Part shown: positions 1 to 5,441 of the stretch, one piece after another
Numbering within the stretch: position 1 is the first letter of the stretch
How the letters are laid out: the number at the start of each line of letters is the position of its first letter
DNA from: Desulforhopalus sp.
GTDB taxonomy: Bacteria > Desulfobacterota > Desulfobulbia > Desulfobulbales > Desulfocapsaceae
Direction of reading: 5' to 3'
NCBI GenBank assembly: GCA_023231425.1
Contig: JALNVI010000112.1
Coordinates: 1-6,279, forward strand
Length of the DNA stretch: 6,279 nt
The notes under the pieces: model-generated
Database searches by the model: none
Told to the model about the DNA's origin: nothing
The model's input: the letters and a program-made list of their open reading frames with translations, nothing else
Made by a program: the position numbers and the translations under genes

Positions 1-180
1 GGAAACCTTGTCTGTTGCTGAAAAAGGAATATCTTTCAGACCGAATTCAACCACAAGGGCATTCTCATATGGTTTTTCCAGTAATCCATGGCCCAGCGTG
101 TTCAGCACCGCCATGGCGCAGTAACCCTCAATCTGATAAACTTCATCTTTCAGTAATAATTCGTGTTTATCCGTGTCCAT
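1..180 (-). CDS. GxxExxY family protein, N-terminal part (cut by window edge)
   Basis: An open frame of 60 codons starts at ATG 180-178 and is still open at base 1. The product starts MDTDKHELLLKDEVYQIEGY and continues with a segment containing GLLEKPYENAL and, further on, a short FGLKDIPF motif. This matches the GxxExxY protein family, named for the Gly-x-x-Glu-x-x-Tyr seen here at residues 32-38 (GLLEKPY). The conserved order is helix, long Leu-rich stretch, GxxExxY, then a 'G(L/I)xxIPF' strand. The family is usually about 120-140 residues, so roughly half is visible. It is assigned to the PD-(D/E)XK nuclease-like superfamily, but its cell role is not established. The frame also contains an upstream ATG at 240-238. 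The ATG at 180 is preferred because AAGGA (192-188) lies 7 bases before it, family similarity begins just after it, and no ribosome binding site precedes the ATG at 240. Confidence 0.82.
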   Translation of the reverse strand, partial: MDTDKHELLLKDEVYQIEGYCAMAVLNTLGHGLLEKPYENALVVEFGLKDIPFSATDKVS

Positions 181-186
181 TCGTGG
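157..186 (-). repeat. Three decamer repeats across the GxxExxY start codon
   Basis: Read on the minus strand, 186-177, 176-167 and 166-157 are CCACGAATGG, ACACGGATAA and ACACGAATTA. The three 10-base units share the core (A/C)CACG(A/G)AT. They cover the ATG and encode the first residues of the GxxExxY protein (MDTDKHEL). I recall similar CACGAAT-rich tracts just upstream of other genes of this family, but this cannot be checked here. Confidence 0.7.
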
Positions 187-221
187 TTCCTTTTGTCGTT
201 TGTAACCACGAAGGGATAAAC
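165..221. repeat. Inverted repeat (hairpin) over the GxxExxY translation start
   Basis: The inner arms are a perfect 9-base inverted repeat, TTCGTGGTT (180-188) and AACCACGAA (204-212), with a 15-base loop. The outer arms are a perfect 8-base inverted repeat, GTTTATCC (165-172) and GGATAAAC (214-221). They are separated from the inner arms by 7 bases on one side and 1 on the other. In minus-strand RNA the structure encloses the ribosome binding site (192-188) and the first base of the ATG. It could damp translation of the GxxExxY gene or be a remnant of a mobile palindromic repeat; neither is shown. Confidence 0.6.
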
Positions 222-331
222 AGGATGCAAAACGGGGCATAACTTAATAGGAATGGTATGAAACGTACCAGCGATTTCACGCTTTGTGGCCGAACACAGA
301 CGAAGTGCAGGGATGAGGTCACCAATTCATT
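181..331. other. Intergenic region between TPR gene and GxxExxY gene
   Basis: This stretch separates the end of the TPR gene from the start of the GxxExxY gene, both on the minus strand. It holds part of the hairpin over the GxxExxY start and the IS30 transposase scrap. I see no convincing rho-independent terminator after the TPR gene and no clear sigma-70 promoter for the GxxExxY gene. Confidence 0.5.
264..323 (+). pseudogene. Remnant of an IS30-family transposase gene
   Basis: Bases 264-323 align without gaps to 5990-6049 in the transposase gene at the right of this window, with 51 of 60 bases identical and a perfect 31-base run (279-309 against 6005-6035). Translated in the same frame, 17 of 20 residues match transposase residues 198-217, which lie just after the first catalytic Asp of the intact copy. 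No catalytic residue, helix-turn-helix or element terminus is present. It is therefore an internal scrap of an older, related IS30 copy, in the same orientation as the intact one. A weaker frame match (Gly at the ATGGC near 334) suggests the homology may run a few codons further, into the stop of the neighbouring minus-strand gene. A conserved open reading frame of its own is unlikely. Confidence 0.85.
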
Positions 332-1036
332 TCATGGCTGCCTGTGCGCCGCTTTATACCGGATCGTGATATCTGCATAGCAGCGTAACCAGAAGTCCCC
401 TTCCGGCGAAGAGAAAAAACCGGGGCGTTTCAGGCCAAGGCCATAGGCAACACGGGCGTTCTCATACGCGCCGTTAATATCTCCGGACCTGTCCCGCACT
501 TTTGATTCCAGGAAAAAGGCCAGAGGCGATTCCGAATCATATTCCAGGGCCTTTCGGAAATCTGCCTGGGCGTTTTTATTCTCTCCTATTGCCAGGTGAG
601 ACAAACCCTGGCGGGCATAATAATAGGATTTCAGCGCAGGTGTTAAAGGGCTTGAAGTCTCAAATCCTTTTTTAAAATCACTCAGGGCGGCTGCATACTT
701 TTTCTGCGTGCAGGCAAGATCTCCCCTTCGCAGATAACACAGGCCGCAGTCTGGCTGAAGCTGGATTGCCTGCCCCAGAAATGTGACTGCTTTTTCAGGA
801 TGGCCACGGCGGACAGCAATGGCATACTGCAGTTTCAGTGCCCCTGCTGTAATTCTTGTATTGTTTCCCAGGGCAAAACGCGTCCGCCTGGCATGGCGCA
901 TGGCTTGATCCATGTCCCGGTACTTATATGCGCGATATGCGAGATTCAGTTCTTTTTTGGCATCCAGAACAAAGACACCAGCCCCCAGCAATCCCAATGC
1001 CACGAAAAAGGTCAGGATTCGGGCCCATGTAATCAC
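332..1036 (-). CDS. Membrane-anchored TPR protein
   Basis: The product has 234 residues. An N-terminal hydrophobic segment (about 7-24, ILTFFVALGLLGAGVFVL), with no lipobox, is probably a membrane anchor or uncleaved signal. The rest is helical and fits four or five tetratricopeptide repeats at roughly 28-61, 64-97, 98-131, 138-171 and 172-205. The TPR pattern is clearest around 98-131 and 138-171, as in AALSDFKKGFE and AQADFRKALEYDSES. TPR arrays bind partner proteins, so a scaffold or assembly role at the membrane face is inferred; no enzyme motif is seen. The start is GTG 1036-1034, preceded by AAGGAG (1047-1042) with a 5-base spacer, and it overlaps the stop of the upstream gene as GTGA, which implies translational coupling. 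The C-terminus (RYKAAHRQP) lies next to the IS30 scrap, so the natural end may have been altered. Confidence 0.85.
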   Translation of the reverse strand: MITWARILTFFVALGLLGAGVFVLDAKKELNLAYRAYKYRDMDQAMRHARRTRFALGNNTRITAGALKLQYAIAVRRGHPEKAVTFLGQAIQLQPDCGLCYLRRGDLACTQKKYAAALSDFKKGFETSSPLTPALKSYYYARQGLSHLAIGENKNAQADFRKALEYDSESPLAFFLESKVRDRSGDINGAYENARVAYGLGLKRPGFFSSPEGDFWLRCYADITIRYKAAHRQP

Positions 1037-1575
1037 CGGCTCTCCTTCGGCTGGCTGTTAATGCCCACAAGCAGAAAAAACACCATGAAAAAAAGGTCAA
1101 ACAGGTTTAAAAAGATCCAGAATCCCCCGTTAACCCCCAGTTGGAAATTCTTTGCGACCGCGCCTCCGAGAAGGGTTATCCCCCAGATCGACTCTTGTGT
1201 TCCCCCCTGGATCACCCGCCCCAGCCAGCCCACAGGATCGAACCATGGCTGGGCCATACCGAATCCAACGGCCTGGGCCACCATGAAACAGGCAAAAAAT
1301 ATCAGAACCAGTGTTATGGAACATGGCTTTTTTATAGTTTTCCGGTGAGTTAACGTCGTTGAGCAGACAATCACCGCCGCCCAGGGAATAAACAAACCCG
1401 CAAGGACTCCCTGGCCCAGTACAAAATACCCATACCAGTACCTGGCCCATCCGGCAACTGCACCAGCGAAAATTGCCAATCCCATACCGGCTGTCAAGTA
1501 ACAAAGCGGCATACGCACTGTTTTCCTTTGTGACTGGACCGTTACATTTGGTGTCTTTTGAACGGCCATACCCAA
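1033..1575 (-). CDS. Hypothetical protein with four membrane segments
   Basis: The product has 180 residues and belongs to no family I recognise. Four hydrophobic stretches are visible at about 23-43, 48-71, 85-108 and 150-171. Basic residues flank them at the N-terminus (RK around 17-21), between segments 2 and 3 (HRKTIKK) and at the C-terminus (KESR). By the positive-inside rule, both ends and the middle loop should be cytoplasmic. The loop between segments 3 and 4 (about 109-149) is rich in Gly and Trp (PWFDPVGWLGR) and would lie outside the membrane on the periplasmic side. No enzymatic or transporter signature is seen. The start TTG 1575-1573 is favoured because GAGGTG (1586-1581) ends 5 bases upstream. 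An ATG two codons later (1569-1567) is the alternative, giving MAVQKTPN. The gene sits 60 bases downstream of the large protein gene and overlaps the TPR gene by 4 bases. Confidence 0.8.
   Translation of the reverse strand: MGMAVQKTPNVTVQSQRKTVRMPLCYLTAGMGLAIFAGAVAGWARYWYGYFVLGQGVLAGLFIPWAAVIVCSTTLTHRKTIKKPCSITLVLIFFACFMVAQAVGFGMAQPWFDPVGWLGRVIQGGTQESIWGITLLGGAVAKNFQLGVNGGFWIFLNLFDLFFMVFFLLVGINSQPKESR
1042..1047 (-). promoter_or_regulatory. Ribosome binding site of the TPR gene
   Basis: AAGGAG on the minus strand lies 5 bases before GTG 1036-1034, inside the last codons of the membrane protein gene. It decides the GTG start and supports coupled translation of the two genes. Confidence 0.75.
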
Positions 1576-1580
1576 TTTTT

Positions 1581-1586
1581 CACCTC
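1581..1586 (-). promoter_or_regulatory. Ribosome binding site of the four-TM protein gene
   Basis: GAGGTG on the minus strand lies 5 bases before TTG 1575 and 11 bases before ATG 1569. The spacing favours the TTG start. Confidence 0.6.
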
Positions 1587-1635
1587 ACATTTAAAAGATG
1601 CCCCTTTGTCTTTTGTAAATTCGCCCGGCGTCTGT

Positions 1636-4600
1636 CTATTTAGTCATATATTTTTTACGCTGTTCCAACCATTTTTGATAGGCGGGATTGTCCTTTCGCT
1701 TAAATTCAAGAATTGATTTTCCCACCTGGCAGGCTTGAAGACTTGCGGCATCCGTGGCCATATCTCGCCGCCCACATCCCCAGTTGCCCTGAATACAAGG
1801 CGGGCCCGGGTTATCGCATGAAGGGCTGAGTCCTTTGGTTGGTGTCGGGTGGTATTGACAGCCTGAACCCATGATCGAATAACGGTTGCACAGGCATTTT
1901 AATACGTCTATGTTCCCGCTTCTTTTTAACAGCACTTCAATAGCCCGTGCGCTTTTTTTTGACAATTCTTTGACCTTGGGTCCGCTTTTGACAGGCAAAG
2001 GTCCGGGTAAGGCACCGCATGCCTTTGCATTGACCGCCATTATTTCTTTATAGGATCCAGGGTTGATCAAGGCTTCGCAGACCAGCTGATCCTGCAGCCG
2101 CTGGTTTGCTGCTTTTCCCAGCTGGCATACACTGTCTTTACCCTGCCATCCAGCCATCTGTTGAAGCACCTGACCTCTTAAGTCCATATAACTTCTAAAG
2201 GCAAGGGCTTTTCGGGCACATGTTACAGACGAATAGGTCTGCTTTCCTGAAATCAGCCCTGACGCTTTATCATAGAAATGGCTGGAACCTTCTTTGACCG
2301 TGTCAAAAACGCTTTTGCCTTTTACCTGTGTCATATAAGAGTCAAATTTGCATGTGCTCTCATACCAGGCATCCTTCATTTCTTCGTAAAATTTATCCTG
2401 GCGCTTGTCTTGTATCTCTTTCTGATACCATTTTTCCAGATAACTCATAATGGTATCATCAATTTCATGGGCATCTAACTTGAAAGGATTGCCCCTTTTA
2501 ACCAATGCTCTGTGTTCATGGGTTAAGTATTCGTAGTATCCTTCAGGGTTAGCTTCAATGAGGCTGCGCAGGGAGGTCCTTAAATAATTGGCTCCCCTGC
2601 CGCTCAGGATATCATTCACCTGGGTGATAGAACTGCCTTCGGTTCTCAGTTTTCTGTATTCATCCATAAAATCAACGGTTTCATCATCTATAAGCGCGCC
2701 TCTCAAAACGTTCAGAGTTTCATAATAGCCTTTCACGGCCGACCAGCCTGGAACTTTATTTACCATGGCCATGGTGACCCCTTTCATGGTGTTAATGGCA
2801 GTTGCCCGGGCCATTTCGATGGCTTTGGCATCTGCATTTGGAACGCTGAGCTGGCCAGCAAGATGAGCAAATTTTGCAGTCTGTTTTTGCAATGCTTTGA
2901 GATCATTGTCGTTTAGGAGAACCACCATCCGGGTATACTCTTTTTCCCAGGCCGCCTTCTGGTCCGGAGTCATTTTCAGGGGGTTATAGCTTTTCAGTTT
3001 GTATTCGATGGCTTTTCTGCCCAGCCTGGACAGGCATGCTCCAGTCTCGCAGGACTTGAGCATGGCCTGTGTGGAATCCCAAAGCGCCCCTTTGACTCCC
3101 TCTTCCCAGCCATTTTTCTCAACATTGGATTTGAGTTTCATGGCCGTATCGTAGTACCCCCGGGTTTTATCATAATACGCCTTTGCCTGGGCCACGTGTT
3201 TCTGGCCCAGAACCAGGTCTGTTGCCATTTTGGTGGCCAGCTCGCCCACCACGCTCCTCAAATCCACCCCATCTCCAAAATTAATATTTACCTTACGCAT
3301 GTTTTCAAGAACCAAATCGACATCGTCCTCGCAATCTCTTTTTTCCGTACCTGCAGCACAGGCCGAGGACGGTGAAATCATGCCAAGAATGTAGTGAGAA
3401 GTCATGGTGCTTTTTGCTGAATCGCTTTTCCCTTCAAGCTGCTTTAAAAGTTCTGGGGACACTAAAACAGGCGTCAGGCGGGGCACGTCAAGATTTTCTT
3501 CATACTGATCCTGATATATTTTTTCAATGGCTTTTATATCTTCATCATAGTCCGGCAGGGATTCGAGAAAGGCATCTGCGATGTCGTTCTCTTCCTGTTC
3601 AAGTTTTGCCATATCCGGAGCCGTCAGCGTGAGAATACGGTGCAAAACCAGTCGGCCATTCCTGGCTCTGTCATACATGCAAAGCTGGTACCTGCCTGGT
3701 ACTTCCGGCATGGTAAGAGAAAATTCACCCGTGTCTTTACCGTTGAGATTGATACGATTGAGAGCCGCTTTTCCTGCTGCAGCGGAATCTGTATTTCCCA
3801 AAACAACGGCTTCGGGCAGGATACCGATCCATGCACTTTGGTCATAGGCCATGGAGGCCGTGAAATGGCCTGTTGTGTACATCCCGGCATACAGTGCCTT
3901 GTCTTGTGCAAAATAGGCATGAAACTCAACTGCCGGCTGGTGGGAGGCCTGATATTCCTGATCCCGACGAACATTAACCGTATGAAAGACTGCCGAGTCC
4001 GAAAGGTCAGAAAAGGATTCTCTGCCCGTACCCTCCCAGAAGCAGATACGGTATTCTCCGGGTTTGACCGGTGCGGTAAAAACAGTTTGTATGACTCTGC
4101 CCGGGTTCTCTTTGATAACTTCTGGCGGCCGGATAAACTCGAGATTTCCCTGATCATTTTCTCCGGCCAGGGTCCAGGCCAGAGGGGTTTTCCAGGTTGA
4201 GGAGGGGGAAAGCTCTAGAGTTGTCACCCCATTGGGGGTAATGTTTGAATCTGTCACACGAATATCTGCCTGCGCGCCGGATATTGGGGGGGCAGTCAAC
4301 CGGATGGGAGTCACGGTCTGAAGACCGTCCATAACAAGCTGATAATTGCCAGGGGCAACATCCAGTGAAAAAATGGCCTGAAACATATTTTCTTTGATTC
4401 TTTTGAACCTGGCTCTGGCCAATGCACCCGGGTGATTGTAAACCGTATTGATATCCTCAGGATAGAGATACACATCTTTGAATTCCCGGGAAAATCCAGG
4501 CTCAGGAGCTGTGGTTACCGTCAGCACAAGATTCCCTTTGGCAAAAGCAGGCTCAGGCGTGATTATTTTTGTGTGGTAAACATCATCCACCGTAAATGCC

Positions 4601-5331
4601 ATCCCGGTGATCGGCCCGGGAGGGCCAGCCTTGGTCCACTGCAGGGTATCATAGGCATAGAGAACGTAACTGCCGGATTCCGGTGCCGTCAGGGTAATCA
4701 TATCCTTGTGAACATCCAGCTCCTGCACCGTCAGTGCCTGTTTGAGGGCATCGGCCAGTGAGGACGGAATCTTTCCTTTGGGGAGAATGACCAGACAAGC
4801 TGGCACGGTTGGAGGGATTGAATAATTGATCAACATCTCCTGCCCCGGTACAAACCGGGAGGCAAACAGATTAAATTCAGCAAAATCAGATGCTTCAAGC
4901 AGGGCATTTTGCCCAAAAGCGGCAACCGCCTCGGGAGTTATGGAAGGCATGTCAGAATCCGTCTCCAACCGGGGCATCTGTGCTTTTTCAAGAAAGGTGA
5001 CGGTAGTCCGGGCCTTTGGTTGTTCATCGCCTTTGACATAAAAAAGAACCTGCCAGGTGCCGCTCTCTTCAGGGGCCTTGATATTCACAGGATAATCCAT
5101 GTACTGCCTGTAGATGTTTTTTTTCAACACCTCTTTGTCGTCTTTAATAAACCGGGCAATCCCGAACTCCGGCATTCCGGTGTCTGGCGGAAATATTTTA
5201 AAATTAAAGGGCATTTGTGTCTGGTAGGGTCCTTGCGCTACCTGGATGAGAGCTCCGGCTTGTGTTTTCGCGACAATGGTCACAGGAAGGGCCGCGCAAA
5301 GCTGGCTGCTGGATGAGTACAATAAGTGCAA
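1636..5331 (-). CDS. Large exported protein with five Ig-like repeats, helical region and Cys-rich tail; 5' end probably truncated by IS30
   Basis: The open frame gives 1231 residues from TTG 5331 to TAG 1638-1636. I do not recognise a named family. Residues about 28-115, 155-248, 252-347, 355-455 and 468-572 read as five beta-sandwich (Ig-like) domains. Each carries a similar late strand motif of (A/M)P, a few residues, then (S/P)Gx(Y/W): SGTW at 90, SGSY at 219, PGNY at 327, PGEY at 424 and PGRY at 545. Residues about 575-1145 are charged and helical. The last 90 residues hold eight cysteines (1146, 1148, 1158, 1172, 1179, 1186, 1201 and one near 1105), often beside Pro and Gly, which suggests disulfides and an extracytoplasmic location. 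The N-terminus looks like the end of a signal peptide (SSSSQLCAALPVTIVAKTQA) without its basic start. The TTG and the first few codons fall in probable IS30 sequence, and no ribosome binding site or promoter precedes it. The native start is therefore probably lost, and the gene may be silent or expressed only from the IS. It is the first gene of a three-gene block. Confidence 0.75.
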   Translation of the reverse strand: MHLLYSSSSQLCAALPVTIVAKTQAGALIQVAQGPYQTQMPFNFKIFPPDTGMPEFGIARFIKDDKEVLKKNIYRQYMDYPVNIKAPEESGTWQVLFYVKGDEQPKARTTVTFLEKAQMPRLETDSDMPSITPEAVAAFGQNALLEASDFAEFNLFASRFVPGQEMLINYSIPPTVPACLVILPKGKIPSSLADALKQALTVQELDVHKDMITLTAPESGSYVLYAYDTLQWTKAGPPGPITGMAFTVDDVYHTKIITPEPAFAKGNLVLTVTTAPEPGFSREFKDVYLYPEDINTVYNHPGALARARFKRIKENMFQAIFSLDVAPGNYQLVMDGLQTVTPIRLTAPPISGAQADIRVTDSNITPNGVTTLELSPSSTWKTPLAWTLAGENDQGNLEFIRPPEVIKENPGRVIQTVFTAPVKPGEYRICFWEGTGRESFSDLSDSAVFHTVNVRRDQEYQASHQPAVEFHAYFAQDKALYAGMYTTGHFTASMAYDQSAWIGILPEAVVLGNTDSAAAGKAALNRINLNGKDTGEFSLTMPEVPGRYQLCMYDRARNGRLVLHRILTLTAPDMAKLEQEENDIADAFLESLPDYDEDIKAIEKIYQDQYEENLDVPRLTPVLVSPELLKQLEGKSDSAKSTMTSHYILGMISPSSACAAGTEKRDCEDDVDLVLENMRKVNINFGDGVDLRSVVGELATKMATDLVLGQKHVAQAKAYYDKTRGYYDTAMKLKSNVEKNGWEEGVKGALWDSTQAMLKSCETGACLSRLGRKAIEYKLKSYNPLKMTPDQKAAWEKEYTRMVVLLNDNDLKALQKQTAKFAHLAGQLSVPNADAKAIEMARATAINTMKGVTMAMVNKVPGWSAVKGYYETLNVLRGALIDDETVDFMDEYRKLRTEGSSITQVNDILSGRGANYLRTSLRSLIEANPEGYYEYLTHEHRALVKRGNPFKLDAHEIDDTIMSYLEKWYQKEIQDKRQDKFYEEMKDAWYESTCKFDSYMTQVKGKSVFDTVKEGSSHFYDKASGLISGKQTYSSVTCARKALAFRSYMDLRGQVLQQMAGWQGKDSVCQLGKAANQRLQDQLVCEALINPGSYKEIMAVNAKACGALPGPLPVKSGPKVKELSKKSARAIEVLLKRSGNIDVLKCLCNRYSIMGSGCQYHPTPTKGLSPSCDNPGPPCIQGNWGCGRRDMATDAASLQACQVGKSILEFKRKDNPAYQKWLEQRKKYMTK

Positions 5332-5345
5332 CAGCGTTCTATGAA

Positions 5346-5441
5346 AAAGAGTGAGCTGCCGGTATGGTTACGTCACCACAACTTAACCGAAGGTTCCCAT
5401 GCACACATGTACAGGTTCTCGCTACCAACAACTCACTCTTT
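5346..5441. repeat. 10-base inverted repeat around the transposase start
   Basis: AAAGAGTGAG (5346-5355) and CTCACTCTTT (5432-5441) are perfect inverted copies separated by 76 bases. The loop contains the ribosome binding site and ATG of the transposase. In mRNA begun at or outside the left end, the two arms could pair and enclose the start, a kind of structure known in several IS families to limit translation from read-through transcripts. Here that role is inferred. Confidence 0.55.
5389..5393 (+). promoter_or_regulatory. Ribosome binding site of the transposase
   Basis: GAAGG lies 5 bases before ATG 5399. It overlaps the loop and 3' arm of a tiny hairpin, AACC (5385-5388) and GGTT (5392-5395), which may weaken ribosome access. 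Confidence 0.6.

Noticed and set aside
15..242. Plus-strand open frame of 75 codons
   Set aside because: It lies opposite the GxxExxY gene, has no family resemblance and no ribosome binding site; it is a shadow.
800..1348. Plus-strand open frame of 182 codons, and a smaller one at 1141-1353
   Set aside because: Both lie antisense to the well-supported TPR and four-TM genes, and the translation is low complexity with no domain.
1130..1504. Second minus-strand frame inside the four-TM gene
   Set aside because: It is fully contained in the four-TM gene in another frame, without membrane pattern or ribosome binding site.
1590..1635. Possible terminator between the large gene and the four-TM gene
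   Set aside because: The only pairing found is a weak 6-base A/T-rich stem without a clear U tract; the genes more likely share a transcript.
3372..4200. Several open frames on both strands inside the large gene
   Set aside because: All lie within the large gene, whose repeated domain motifs and length make its frame the real one.
4432..5316. Plus-strand open frames opposite the start of the large gene
   Set aside because: They are antisense to recognisable Ig-like domains and show no family signal.
5300..5331. Outward promoter (TTGCAC as -35) from the IS30 left end
   Set aside because: No acceptable -10 box is seen at the right spacing on the minus strand.
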